Shown: positions 45,401 to 56,616 of the stretch, piece after piece | Layout: the number at the start of each line of letters is the position of its first letter | How positions within the stretch are numbered: the stretch's first letter is position 1 | Source: Micromussa lordhowensis | Lineage: Eukaryota; Cnidaria; Anthozoa; Scleractinia; Lobophylliidae | Length of the DNA stretch: 64,000 bases | Assembly (NCBI GenBank): GCA_964020085.1 | Contig: OZ026598.1 | Location: 22,044,605-22,108,604 of the forward strand | Reading direction: 5' to 3' | The notes under the pieces: model-generated | What the model was told of the DNA's origin: nothing | What the model saw: only the letters and a program-made list of their open reading frames with translations | Database searches by the model: none | Translations under genes and position numbers: made by a program

Positions 45401-45862
45401 AATTACTTGCTGATATTTCTCGGGTGCAGATGTGATGCCAAACATCAGCCGCTTATATCTAAACAGGCCCTTGTGTGTTACAAAGGTTGTAATGCCAGGT
45501 TACTCCTCGCTGAGCTCAATTTGATGGTAGCCCCACTTCAGATCCAATTTGCTGAAGACACTGCCTTCTTGCAATATCCTCCAGAACTTCGTCAGTTGTG
45601 GGGATTGGATGCCTCTTGCGAATAATGGACTTGGGCACTACCACAGCAGGGTTTACCCATGGCGTTGGACCTTCAACTTTCTCAATAATATCTTCCTGTA
45701 GAAGTTCATCAAGTTTCTTTTCAATCTTCTCTCTCAAGCTAAATGCCGGCCGTCGTAATGGTTGTGCTACTGGCTGGACTTGCTGATCAATATGTAAGTT
45801 CAGTTGAAAGTCTTTCAATTTGCCAAATCCTTGAAATTCATCTTCGCTAAAAAGTATTCCTT
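42491..45862 (-). pseudogene. Gypsy pol (RT-RNaseH-IN), frameshifted and interrupted
   Basis: Reverse transcriptase starts in GKLKDFQLNLHID (~45820), with LQEDIIEKVEGPTPWVNP and, after frame changes near 45450-45520, MFGITSAPEKYQQVIQ and the catalytic ISDDIIYG (~45350). RNase H begins PFVFGPEQQAAFAELKQRL, IADVSPVGLGAVLVQ (~44940). The integrase zinc finger (WWPGIDKDAENFCKTCHGCQ, ~44420) and first core motif (DIAIDFMGPLP) are present. The rest of the core is split by the MITE at 43123-44007; RMQIAQVEGKDWKEAVQMY resumes left of it. The tail THVKLYHE...RHAPKRFEDFVLE ends at 42491. Multiple frame changes and internal stops: non-coding now. Confidence 0.85.
43123..44007. mobile_element. TTAA-flanked MITE inside Gypsy integrase
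   Basis: TTAA at 43119-43122 and 44008-44011. The left end GGTGTCATGGTAGGTGGAT is inverted at the right end as ATCCACCTACCATGATACC (one mismatch). 885 bp with no transposase. Its left interior phrase ATTTTCTGAAAGCT also occurs in the MITE at 54441-55909. The integrase frame resumes on either side of it. Confidence 0.85.
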
Positions 45863-45874
45863 ACACCTTGAGAA

Positions 45875-45889
45875 CCATCCTCGTCGCCA
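45875..45889 (-). promoter_or_regulatory. Gypsy primer-binding site candidate
   Basis: TGGCGACGAGGATGG on -, two bases after the 5' LTR. It begins TGG, complementary to a tRNA CCA end. The tRNA was not identified. Confidence 0.55.
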
Positions 45890-45891
45890 GT

Positions 45892-45966
45892 TGTAGAATC
45901 CCAGAAGAAGACACGACTCGATGGACACGGATTAAACCACAACAAAATACATTTAATAATCCAACA
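45892..45966 (-). repeat. Gypsy 5' LTR (75 bp)
   Basis: Partner of 42205-42279; followed on + by the CTAGG duplication at 45967-45971. Confidence 0.88.
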
Positions 45967-45971
45967 CTAGG

Positions 45972-46200
45972 TACCAGCCTCCCAGTATTGCGCCATAAAT
46001 ATTAGCCACACATAGAGTATACTGAAACTTCTTTTTATTCGTTCTTTTACATTGTGCATACTCCAACCGCTTGATTTTGTTGCATCTCCTATAACCTGGC
46101 AGTACCTAGTCCTCTGTAGAGTCCAGCCTTGCTGCTCACGTGATCTTTGCACAGTTGACAAACTAAATGGCAGCTTCTTCTTGATCTGGGTACTTGTCAT
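45972..46200 (-). pseudogene. Tc1/mariner-like transposase N-terminal fragment
   Basis: The frame TSTQIKKKLPFSLSTVQRSR, GWTLQRTRYCQVIGDATKS looks like the helix-turn-helix and linker of a Tc1-like transposase, in which R/K-YCQ-I-x-x-A is common. The DDE core is absent. The Gypsy element inserted directly beside it (CTAGG at 45967). Confidence 0.4.
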
Positions 46201-46467
46201 CTTGTCATTATTTCACATTTGCTGATCTATAAAAGCTTTGTCTTTTATAGATGGCTTTTGAGGTCTCCCGGAGTGCAGTAGATTTGTCACAGAACTGGTG
46301 ATACGTAGCTTTTTGAAATTTGATGATGCAAGTAACACTAGAAAAGCCTACAGATAATCTTTCGCTTTTCAAAGATGTAAATATTCCAGCTGGGTGGAGA
46401 CCTTGCTTATGAAGGAGCTTGATTCAAGTTCTCGTGTAAATTGAAACCTTTGGCATGTTAACTGCTA

Positions 46468-47065
46468 GATTCATCATCATCATCATTTCTCATGGCGCCA
46501 GTAGGCGCATAAAGCCGTCACGCTCATTTGCCAATCCTCTCTGTTCCGTGCTGCTGTCCTGGCCACCTTCCAGCTCCTCCAGCCTGCTTTCTCTCTCTCC
46601 TTTTCGACTGTCCTTTGCCACGTTGTCCTCGGTCTCCCCCTTGCTCTTCATCCCTCTGGCGTCCACCCCAATGCTGTCAAACAATCATTCTCATCTTTCC
46701 TTAGTATATGCCCTAGCCAATTCCACCTTCTCCGCCGAATCTCACAGCTTATGTTGTTGATATCTGCCATTTCCACTACTCTGTTGTTCGATATTCTTTG
46801 CTGCCATCTAATCCTCAGTATCCGTCTCAGACATTGGCATTGGAAAGTGTTCAGTCTTCGTTCGTCTGCCTTTGTGATCTTCTAGTTTCACAGCCATATA
46901 ACAGGACTGGTCGAACTAAGGTCTTGAACACGCGTATCTTGGTTCTTCTTCCTATTCCTCTGGCTGCCCATACCTTCCCTAACTTCTGAAACGCACTGCG
47001 AGCCTTCTGCAGTCTTAATAGCTTTACTGCCCCCACCTTCCTTGTCCACAGTGGCTCCCAGGTAT
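46468..47065 (-). pseudogene. LINE 3' part, continuing the copy at 57862-58515
   Basis: On - it begins YLGATVDKEGGGSKAI, then KARSAFQKLGKVWAARGIGR, RTKIRVFKTLVRPVLLYGCE, RRRRWNWLGHILRKDEND and GRRARGRPRTTWQRTVEKER: the region after reverse transcriptase in RTE-like LINEs. It ends at a short GAT tail on - (ATC repeats at 46469-46487). Small frame changes are present. Its 5' edge is the left end of the ISL2EU element, whose other edge carries the preceding part of the same ORF. Confidence 0.75.
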
Positions 47066-47286
47066 AGAGTTCTAAAGTGTGACGTCACGTTGCCATGGCG
47101 CTAAAAAATTCAGTTCTAAACAAAGGAACGCGTCTCTCTTGTAACCTTTGTGCAGAAGAGGTCAAGTGGGTAATTATCGTTTAGAAAAGCAAAACGAGAG
47201 TTACAATCAGGTTTATTTATGTCTTTGTTCACAGTAGAAGCCCTGCAGTTCTAGAATTGAAGGAAGAAGCGTTTAAAACGATTGTA

Positions 47287-50200
47287 ATGGTCCCATGCTT
47301 TGCGCCCGACTGCAACCATCAATCGGAAAGTCATATGTGCAGATTTTTTAGTTTCCCTAGCAGGGGAAAAAAGCGGATGAATACAAGAGGTGGATTCGTT
47401 TATTGAGGTCAGTAAATTAGGGTTCAGTTTTCATATACTTTTTTGAATTAAAGAATGCGGTGAGACTGAAAGTACGGTACGTTTGCACGATCTATTGTAA
47501 TGATGGTGGCCATGTTACTCGCATTGTATTTGTCACGTTTAAGTCTATGTTTTTATCTATTTCGTTTGGTTATAATTGTTTCTCTTACTTTGACTCTTAC
47601 TGTTTCTCTTACTTTGACTCAGTGAATAATGAAGAGAAATTAAGAATTCGTATTTTCAACATTTTTGAATGAGGAAATTTTATTTTATCTTGCCGCTTGC
47701 GTTCTTCTGATAGTTATTCGAGCAATTGTTTGTATGGCTACTATGTCTGCTTGTTGCAGCTCTGTTAAGCTATAAAAGTGCAGATAAAGCTCACATTTCC
47801 CTTTTCTATTTAGGAGACAAGACAGAGAGCCAGGGAAGCATTCCCGAGTTTGTAGCTGCCATTTCAGGGATGGAAACAAAAGTAATGGCCCTTAGTGTTT
47901 CAAGAGGAACCAAAACAAACTTTTTTCTGCAGAACAAGGAACCAAACCAAAAAAGGAAAAAAATTGAGCCAGGCAGGAAGGAGACTATATGTATGCAAGA
48001 AGTGATAGAGGCTGCAAGGGAGAAAGCTCAATCCCAACAAGTCCCTGAGAGATCTGAGTCAAGTGCAAAGGAAATTGTTTTAGAAGCAGAGCTTGAACAA
48101 GCAAAAAGGGAAATAACTGACTTGAAAGAAAAGATTGGATACTTAAAAAATCATTACACAGTTTCTACATTGGATGAAGATGTTTTGAAGATGGAAACTG
48201 GGCTCCCAACTAGAGATGTCTTCAACATTGTTGTCAGTTATACAGAAAGGTTCAAAGATCAAATCAATTACTTTGCTGGCTGGAGAGTGGAATCCATCAG
48301 ATTTGAAGATCAAATATTCGTCACATTAATGAAAGTCAGACAAAATTACACAAATCTTCATCTTGCTCAATTATTTAGCTGTAGTGTATCCACAATTGCA
48401 AACATTGTTACTACATTCATCCATGTTATCCATTCAATTTTATTTATTGACCTCATGGTATCAATCCTTCTAGGGATAAGAACAAACTGTCTTCCCCATC
48501 ATCATTTAATCAATTTGGGTCTTGCAGGGTAGTAATTGACTGTACGGACATTGAGATTGCCACACTAGGACTAATGAGCCAGCAAAATGCTACTTATTCA
48601 AGTTACAGAGGAATACATTCTTTTAAAGACATTGTGGGTGTTGCACCAAATGGTGTAATTACCTATGTCAGTAAACTTTATCCAAGTTCGATATCTGATA
48701 AAGCAATTGTGCAGCAATCTGGACTGTTAAATCATCTGACAGCTGGGGATTTGGTGTTAGCAGTCAAAGGCTTTCTGATTCAGGATAATTTGGTTTTATC
48801 AACTGGGTTGATAATGTGAATTGTCCACCGTAAAGAGATTCGGAAGCTGACGTTTCGAGCGTTAGCCCTTCGTCGGAGTGAATCAAGGAATTGTGGGTTG
48901 TGTGTGGTTTATATACAGAAATGTGGAGCTACGCTATTGGTTGGTGCCTGGCAACGTGAAAAACAACAGAATGAATTAGTTGAATGAAAAGCGTTCGTTG
49001 ATACCGTGAGGATTAAGAGTGCCGATTTGAAAAATAAATCTTTGTTCAAGAGTTTTACGGCTTTCTGTGCCTCCTTGATGTAGGGAGAGGCCGCAGACTG
49101 CCATATGTTGCTTAGAATGATTCGGCATATTAAAGTGTCTAGCAACCGGTTTAGAAGCGTCTTTATCGTCTTTCTCTACGTCGCGAACGTGTTCTCGGAA
49201 ACGGTCGCCTAGTCGTCTACCTGTTTCGCCGATATATAACTTTTTGCAAAGAGTGCAAGTTATACAGTAGATGAGTTGGCTGAGGTACAGGTAAATTGAT
49301 CTGTGATCTTAATGGATCGCTTGGGTCCCGACAATTTCTCAACGTTGTAAATGAAAGGACATGTTTTACATCGCGCGCGTGCGCATTTAAAAGTTCCAGG
49401 TTGTTCAGTCGTTTTGAATGCACTTCTAACTAAAAAGTTACCTATGTTTTTGTCGCGTTTAAATGAAATTAATGGCGGTTGCGAAAAGATTCTACCAGTA
49501 TCGGGATCATTTTGAAGTAATTTAAAGTTTTTGAGAATGATGGATTTTACTGCGTGATTGTGAGGGTGAAATGTGAGGGTGAATGGAATTCTATTATTAT
49601 TCTCCTTCTGAGACGTTTGTAGTGCTGACTGCCGATCAATTTGTTGGGCACGATGATGGCCTGCTTGAACAACAGAGGCAGGATATCCACGTTTGTCGAA
49701 AAAATTGCACATTTCCTCTGATTTAAAGGAAAAATCAGAGTCCTCACTACAAAGGCGACGAAGTCTAAGAAACTGAGAATAAGGAATAGAATTCTTGACG
49801 TGTGATGGATGTGAAGATGAATACAACAAATAGCTATGAAGATCTGTGGGTTTGTAGTGCACACTGGTGCATAAACCGTTGCCCTCGACAGAAACTTTGA
49901 TATCTAGAAATGCCAAAGAAGTATTGGAAATTTCCCAGGTATACTTAAGAGCCGGATGAAACGAATTAACAGCAGTTATAAATTGATTGAGTTCCTCTCT
50001 GGTAGAGGAAGTGGCGCCGACACAATCGTCAATGTAGCGACGGTATAGCTCAGGTTTAGGGCCGTTGTATTGATTAAAAAATTCGTGTTCAATGTAGCCT
50101 ACGAAAAGATTGGCGTGGCTGGGTCCCATTTTGGTGCCCATGGCCACACCATTGATTTGTTTATAATAACTGGTAGCGAATGAAAAACAATTTAGTGTTA

Positions 50201-50592
50201 AAACTAGTTCAGCCAGGCGGAGCAGTGTTTCCGAGCTTGGTTCCTTAACAGTGCGTAAATCAAAAAAATGTTTGAGGGCTAGAAGACCTTCGCCATTAGG
50301 GATAACGGTGTAAATTCAGGACCTTGTACCAAATGGTGTCTCAGTGAATATACCACCTTTTCTTAAACAATGGGACATTCACTGAAAGTGAAGCAAGAGC
50401 AACAAAGGCAATAGCAAAATGCAGAGTTCATGTCGAGAGGGCAAATGCTAGACTTAAAGATTTCAAGATATTAAACTTTATTCCATCATATTTATGCTGT
50501 CATGCAGACATTATATTTCAGCTGTGTGCATCACTTGTCAACTTGCAGTTCCCACTGATCAAAGAGGGATGTGAAGGATACGAATTTGATTA
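47287..50592 (+). pseudogene. THAP + DDE_Tnp_4 transposase of ISL2EU, broken
   Basis: Exon 1 starts ATG 47287 with a THAP zinc finger (MVPCFAPDCNHQSESHMCRF), shifts frame in an A-run near 47370, and ends at a GTCAGT donor (~47407); exon 2 (acceptor TTTAG, 47813) supplies the finger's second half (SRVCSCHF). Further frame changes precede a coiled segment, a helix-turn-helix (LHLAQLFSCSVSTIANIV) and the DDE_4 core: VVIDCTDIEI (first D), then VLAVKGFLIQ, where V replaces the expected second catalytic Asp. A Penelope-like insert follows. The ORF resumes at 50322 (LVPNGVSVNIPPF) and carries the Glu in KCRVHVERANARLK, ending TAA at ~50592. Not functional. Confidence 0.78.
48786..50313 (-). mobile_element. 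Penelope-like element with GIY-YIG, 5' truncated
   Basis: ATTCAGGA occurs at 48778-48785 and 50314-50321, an 8-bp target duplication. On - the copy begins inside reverse transcriptase (EGLLALKHFFDLRTVKE), passes the catalytic YRRYIDDCVG (~50030) and LAFLDIKVSVEGNGLC, then linker residues CKTCPFI. After a frame change near 49275 it gives the GIY-YIG endonuclease (YCITCTLCKKLYIGETGRRL, ~49240; EQRFIFQIGTLNPHGINERF to ~48985). The 3' end holds GACGAAGGGCTAACGCTCGA, a phrase typical of coral Penelope ends. Confidence 0.88.
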
Positions 50593-50879
50593 ATGAGATA
50601 AACATTTATAACTAAATCATTTTAATTAGAAAACATTTTTATTTAACAGTGTATGTCACATTGTGTGGTTCTAAAAAATATCCATACCTCCCCCGAGGAT
50701 GGTTCTTTGCTTTGAACCTCCCGCCCCTCCCCCCCTCCCCCCCCTGGAATTTCCAGTTTAGCTTCATACATATTTTAAAAAAAGGCTGTTGAGACCCCAT
50801 CCCCCTCAAAATTTTCAAAGATCACCCTTGTGATGGGCATAGATATTTTCTGGAACTGCAAAATAGAGAAAAAATTCTC

Positions 50880-51716
50880 GGAAATTTTAGTAAGGAAACA
50901 ACTATAATTGTCCCTCAACGATCTTTAGGAAGAGGTTTTCAAAATAAAACTGGGTGAGTTTTGTAATGTTTTCACTCCAGCCTCATCCTTTGCTATTTTT
51001 AAAACAACTGCCTCTTTACTTGTCCAGACAACAAAGTAGCAAAACTTCCTTCGAGCAAAATATATTTCTCCTTGCACCTGGTGCCAATAGACGTGGTCTC
51101 GCTTCCAAGCATATTGGCCATTTTCACATTTCTCTAGGCAGAAATTTGGTGAGGTGTTAACTGCCTCTTCAATAGTCATGTTTCTTTCTGTGTAAGGGCA
51201 TTTGGCCTCCAAAACAGATTCTTCATCCACGATCTCATCTGGGGAGGCACCAAGAATACCAGACAAATCAAGCCAAATTCTAGTTTCCTGGACAGTCTTT
51301 CCAGTTAGATTGGGAAAAGATTTTACAGCTTCAGCCTCATTGTTTACCCCCCACTGCACTGCTTTTACTTTTGACAAGTCGTATTCCCCCATGAGTCGTT
51401 TCAGAAGCGAAGGCGTGACCCTTTTAGCATGAAGAACAGATCCGAAATTGCTTGCAGTGAGCCGTCCTCATCTTGCAAGGTGCCAGGCTGGGTTATCTCG
51501 TTGACCCACGTTCTTCTGGCTGACTTGAAAGACATTCACTTCACTGATTTTAGCTTTGCGCACTAAGACGTCCAGCTGTTGCTGAGCACCTATGGCTTGG
51601 AGGAAATCCTCTGGATAGATGATTTCTTCAATGGTGGGTATAGGTAATTGGGCTGGGGTTGCAGGTTCTGGACTCATAAGCCAGCATAAACCAGTGAACT
51701 TCCCATATTCCTTCAA
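50880..51716 (-). pseudogene. YqaJ-type nuclease exon of ISL2EU, nonsense and frameshift
   Basis: Lambda-exonuclease family (YqaJ) domain, the second ISL2EU protein, which would process DNA ends. On -: KEYGKFTGLCWLMSPEP, QRDNPAWHLAR, then TGA at 51468-51470, continuing in the same frame GRLTASNFGSVLHAKRVT, AVQWGVNNEAEAV, GILGASPDEIV (catalytic D) and VLEAKCPY (E-x-K), and VYWHQVQGEIYFARR. The catalytic core is intact. A one-base frame change near 50960 alters the last ~25 residues. Upstream exons include the SWIM finger at 57061-57330. Confidence 0.85.
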
Positions 51717-51729
51717 ACGAGTGTAGAGT

Positions 51730-51756
51730 GCTCATGGATGTATTACATCCATGAGC
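51730..51756. repeat. Perfect 13-bp hairpin next to the YqaJ exon
   Basis: GCTCATGGATGTA and TACATCCATGAGC with a one-base loop, followed by a CACT/CGCT microsatellite (51784-51805). Possibly a small insertion that interrupts the N-terminal part of the exon. Confidence 0.8.
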
Positions 51757-52525
51757 TTAGGAGGCAGTCGGATGGCGCTCGATCACTCACTCACTCGCTC
51801 ACTCGATTCTGATTAATTTATTCATTAAAATCGGATTAAATAGTTTCTCCTATCTCTCCCCTGCTAAGCATGGTTTTGTCCTGTATACTTCGTCCTGTAT
51901 GTTGGGCAGGTTTTTAGGGGGGACTAGAGGCAGAATTTTTCTCCAGCCTTAGCATGTAGTTTAAACATGGCGGTTGACGCGACACGAAGGTGGTTTTTGG
52001 TTCAATCCTTGGTTCAATCCAAAGCTAAGCAACAGTAGCTGCGACAAATGGACATGGAAAGATTAGAAGTACTTTACCATTTTTGTGGGACAGCATAGCA
52101 TGACGGACCGTAACGCGACAGGAGGATGGTTTTTCATTCAGTTAAACCTTCGTGAAGTAAAATGGAAAATTGTCAAATAAAGGAATACTAGCCACAGCAA
52201 TGGACATTGAAACCCTGAAAGCTACGACGCTCGCTTTGAAATCTTTAAACAGTCAAAGCTACGATGCTGAAAAGCGACGATGTCACGATCGAGGACGAAT
52301 CGTTTAAAGTCTTTAAAATGTCCCGGAGGAGGAAACAATGCAACGTGGAATGAACGCTCTACGATCATCGGAAGCTAAAGGTAAGCCTCCTTTGTTGTGC
52401 CGTATTTTTTACTATGCCTTTTATATGAGGGGATTATTTCGTTCGGAAAGAAGCACTGGTACAGCTCTGTGTAGGCTGTGTAGGCAGGTACAAAAGTCGG
52501 ACCGGATCAACTCGGATCGCTGATT

Positions 52526-52586
52526 TGAATAAGAATAGCACCTATTGTTGTATGCCTCATTCTTGAATAGGTGCTATTCTTATTCA
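52526..52586. repeat. 21-bp hairpin
   Basis: TGAATAAGAATAGCACCTATT (52526-52546, 21 nt) pairs perfectly with 52566-52586; the loop is 19 nt. It sits at the left border of the Helentron-like fragment. Confidence 0.85.
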
Positions 52587-53400
52587 TATGCACTGCATAT
52601 TCTTAGCTTGAATGAAAACAAAATAAAAGTTAGTGAAAAAGTTAAAAGTGAAATGAGTAGACTAAGAACACAAGTAAGCTCGTGCCTTCAGCAGTGTTAC
52701 AGACTGACAATTTACACCAAACAAAACCAATCTTGTTTCAGAATGTTAGGTCTCTGTACCTTCACATAGATGATGTGCAAAGTGATTACAACATTCAAAA
52801 AGCTAAGGTGAACATTTTTGTTGAATCAAAACTTTGCTTGTTAGATAGAGATGATACGTGTACATATCAGCTATTAAAGTCAATTTACTCTTAACAGAAA
52901 TGACTTTAATTAGTCTAATATAAGAATTTGCTATGGAGCCGCTGTGTAAATTAAGAATGATTTGAATTGTACTAAAATTCCATACAGATATAACTTTAAT
53001 AATTTGGAAATCACTGTTATTGTGTTAAGCCAACCAATTCCAAATATTCATGTTATTGGTATCTATCGCTCGAAAACTTAAGTTACAATTTCACATTTAA
53101 TTCATGCTCTCACTCATCTTCACAATTCAGTATTAATAGAACATACAATTCCAACTGTGCTGCTTGGCGACTTCAATATTGATCTAATACAGGGAAATTC
53201 AGAACAAAAGGCTCTAAAAAAAATGTCTTACAACAGACAAAGGATACACTCAGTTGATTAACCTGTTCACTGCTGATTACTGTACACAGATACTGTAGAT
53301 CATGTTTATACCAATGTGTACAATCAGCAGGTACCCTGGAGTCTTATGTAGTGATCATAAGCCTATTTATATTTTCATGAAAGCTGTTTAAATACTTCCC
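52587..53400 (+). pseudogene. Helentron-like tail: PIF1 end plus AP-endonuclease relic
   Basis: LHILSLNENKIKVSEKVKSE (near 52590) resembles the C-terminal end of PIF1-type helicases of Helitrons. After a frame change near 52675 comes ILFQNVRSLYLHIDDV and VNIFVESKLCLLDRDD, an APE-type endonuclease start, then VIVLSQPIPNIHVIGIYRS and VLLGDFNIDLI (the G-D-F-N motif, ~53165). Several stops and frame changes. A helicase followed by an endonuclease is the Helentron arrangement; a LINE endonuclease alone is the alternative. Confidence 0.6.
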
Positions 53401-53818
53401 TATGTGTATCATATGAGATTATTATTAATACACAATTTAGCCGAATATGGAAACTTTACATACCAAATAAATACATGTATCTAAATGTATCAAGCAACTA
53501 TTTAAATCACATGGCAAAACAACCAGAAAATTTATTGGCAGAAACAAAGAATGGTGTGAATTTACTATGCTATTCATGACATGTCCCTAAATTCCTAGTC
53601 TTCATAGACATTCAAAATTACATGTAACTGTACATAACAATACATTTTTCCCAGGTTAAAAGGATTATTTTAGCCACAATGTTTCTTCAGAGTATGAGCA
53701 AGAGTGAAAGTATGACACAATAACTGACATTTCCTTTCTTACTCTTTTTCTAACTCTTTCCAGAAAAGCAAGAAATACACTGGGACTGCACAGTTAGGTA
53801 AGTAGCTTATTGTTATTA

Positions 53819-53845
53819 GGGGGGGGGGGGCGGGGGGGGGGGGGG
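53819..53845. repeat. Poly-G run
   Basis: Twenty-six G with one C. Low complexity, potentially G-quadruplex forming; length probably unreliable. Confidence 0.9.
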
Positions 53846-54180
53846 CAATGGAGGAGAAAGGGAAGGAAATTAAAGATATTCATATTTTCAGTGACAGTAT
53901 ATTATACAGTGTGTAACCATTTAACATGTCACTATTATCTTTATTGTGCATTGCAGGGGAAGCAAGTTGTACTATTGAGCATCTGCATTTAACTCTGATG
54001 AACACTGCAATAACGACTGCAGTAAGCAGATGTTAATGTTAACGCCAACCTTACTGTTTATCAGCTGCCAAATATAATATCAAAAGACTTAGTACAAACT
54101 GGTGTTCACAACACAAGTCACCCTGAAAACTTCATGGAATTAATCTGAGATTTACAGATGGATGTGGAATTCTCTTGCTT

Positions 54181-54182
54181 AC

Positions 54183-54221
<39 letters not shown>

Positions 54222-54370
54222 CTTTATTGACCCTTACACTTGACAGAAATTAAATTAACATGAAATAAAAATTAAAACTGAAAGGGTGTTGGCTTCCTAA
54301 AATAAGGAAGGAAGCCAAATTACATATAATAAAAAGAGAATAAGCTGCTTTCAAGACTTGTGTCAGCTGA
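54181..54370 (-). repeat. LINE 3' end with (GTT)n tail
   Basis: A CAA microsatellite (54181-54225) adjoins TTTATTGACCCTTACACTTG. On - this reads ...GGGTCAATAAAGTTGTTGTT, a 3' UTR end with AATAAA and a trinucleotide tail. No coding left. Confidence 0.55.
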
Positions 54371-54440
54371 CACTTAAACTGTTGAAACTCATTCTTTGCA
54401 AAAGACATTGGTTACAAGCAATATAAAATGACTCTCTTAA

Positions 54441-55909
54441 GGTATCAGCCAACCCAACGGGGTCGTCTGCGCGCGGATCGTTCTAGCGCTCTTTGTTTCA
54501 ACACAAACCCCCATAAACCGCATATTTTCTGAAAGCTGAGTAGTCATACCTACAGCTAATTCCCTTTAAAAGGTAAAAAAACTTTAATGCGCTTCAAAAA
54601 GGAGGAGGTTTTGTAAAACTAAGTGTTTTCATTCATTAAGGTCCACGCTCACCAAAAACAAACGGAAGAAAACGATCAACACGGCTTTCATTTCTTCACA
54701 CGTTTGCCTAAAAAAACGTGTCTCAGATTTCTGAAAAGCGCGCTCGTTTTATTTTTACAAGCAAATATATTCGGGGATGTGAAATTATTGCCACTGCCAG
54801 TGGAAAATAGGCTATAACTTTGAAATGAAAAGACATATTAAAATTCGCAGATACACGGTTTTGCAGGTGAGCCATCTGACAACAATTTGACCAAATTTCA
54901 GCCAAATCGATCCAGGGGCTGCCGACTTGGAGTTCAAAATGCATGCTCATCTCGCCGAAATTTTGATTTCGAGAAACAAGGAAAAATAGAATTTCGACCG
55001 TAATGGGATTAGCGTCGAGCAAATGAAGTGTTAATTGATAAAAGAAAGTCTCAGTTTTCTTGAACGATAGCAGTTTGACAGGTAACAAGAAACAGACAAA
55101 TTTTCGCTAGCTCCGGATCTCCTTGAGAGAAAGCCCCTTCCAAGACCGGCGCAACAATTTATTCCTCGAGGCTAGTAAACGCCGAATCATTTGACTGACT
55201 TCTCAAATAGTTCCGATTACACGCAGCTATGAAAACATCTTCATGACTTTATCTTTAATTATAGCTAGGTTTCTAACGATGCCAAACCCAAGAAAGCGCT
55301 CGCGAACAGTCCGGCGCCCGTGGATATCGGCGACAATCCATTCGGAAGGTCTGTGAACTCACAACCGTTGTTTTATGGGCTTATAAGAAACAATTCCAGA
55401 TTGCACTCATTTCAGCCGAGGGCTGTCCACTGGTATCCCGTTTGTCGATTTCTCTTAGCCATTCCTTTTGGTTGTAAAAGGAACCCTGGTCGCTCGAAGC
55501 GAGGTCTGCTGCCGCTTCAACGCTAAAAGCTTTCTTCCCTTTCTTTTTCCTTGGCTTTGACGAAGAAAAGGGACACGATCTTTTTTTCTTTTTCGAAGAC
55601 ATTTGTAGATTCACAAGATGACAACTTTGAGAGCTTCCAAGATGGCGAATCGCGCGTGTTTTGTGAAACACAAACATACATGTGTTTAGCTGTCACGTAA
55701 CCTCTCCTTATTTGACAACGTGATGACAGGAAGTTGTCAGCAGCTAATTAGAATAATTAAGATGGCAAAATTGTTTTTGCTCAATAACTTCCCCTACGAA
55801 AAACATTTTTTTGTGCAATTTTTTTTAATGAAAGCTACTCCCAAGATCTATCGAAACATATAGAAATCAAATATTATGAAAAACGGTCAATTTTGGGTTG
55901 GCTGATACC
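54441..55909. mobile_element. TTAA-flanked MITE, GGTATCAGCCAACCC ends
   Basis: TTAA at 54437-54440 and 55910-55913; ends GGTATCAGCCAACCC and GGGTTGGCTGATACC are exact inverses. 1469 bp. Its left interior (CCCATAAACCGCATATTTTC, GAAAGCTGAGTAGT) matches the same place in the 43123-44007 element, so the two are one family. A lysine/serine-rich minus ORF (55677-55381, MSSKKKKRSCPF) has no recognisable domain. Confidence 0.85.
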
Positions 55910-56616
55910 TTAATTACAGAGTTAGAAACACTTGATGGGAATTTTATCCATGTATGTTTCTTAAAGTCAAGAATGTCAACAAGTTAAATCCATCTAAACT
56001 TACTATGTGTGTCACACCTTAACTCAAGAAATAAACTTATAGCTTTAGAGTGGAATACAGAAATTGCACAGAAACTTAAAATTGTGGAGAAGCACAATCA
56101 GTCCTTTTGTTAGGACTACAATGAAATGAAAAAGTTTGAGAACCCATCATAAAGGAACACAAAAGCTGAATGTGTTTATCTGTCTCTATTTAAAATAAAA
56201 TACATGTACAAATCTTGCAATATTTAATTGAAGTATAAGCTATCCTAACTGTTCCAGCTTATACCTGTTAAATTTCCATTCAGTTCTTAAAATGGTGGTT
56301 ATCATGCTGTACTTCTACTGTATGTGTGCCCTGCTCCTATAAGATTGTTATTTATAACTGAGCAAACATTGTATAATGTGTCTGTATGGGAGACTGCTGG
56401 CCAGAAGGTCTCCTCTTAGCTTTTATGTGCTACATTAAGGAAGAAGTATTTCAGTTGACTTGATGAGAAGGAAAATGCTCCTAATAAAAGCAGTGTTCAT
56501 CTTGATTTTGTTGTTGCACTCATTTGAAATCTATTTTCCAATTATGTAATTAATGGTTATTTATAATTTATAAAATAGTGTTTTTCCATAGAGCAAATTT
56601 AGCCACCTAAAGGGTG

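Larger units (their letters stand above)
42205..45966 (-). mobile_element. Ty3/Gypsy element with 75-bp LTRs, gag-protease deleted
   Basis: Two 75-bp direct repeats (42205-42279 and 45892-45966) run TGTAGAATCCC...AATCCAACA on + (TG...CA), differing at a few bases. A 5-bp duplication CTAGG lies outside both (42200-42204, 45967-45971). A primer-binding-like site and a purine-rich tract sit just inside the LTRs on the minus strand. Coding is pol only: reverse transcriptase begins about 30 bp from the primer site, so gag and protease are missing. A TTAA MITE interrupts integrase. The very short LTRs resemble those of mag-type Gypsy elements. Confidence 0.9.

Noticed and set aside
55381..55677. 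Lysine-rich ORF in the TTAA MITE as a transposase
   Set aside because: No DDE residues or piggyBac similarity; too short and compositionally biased.
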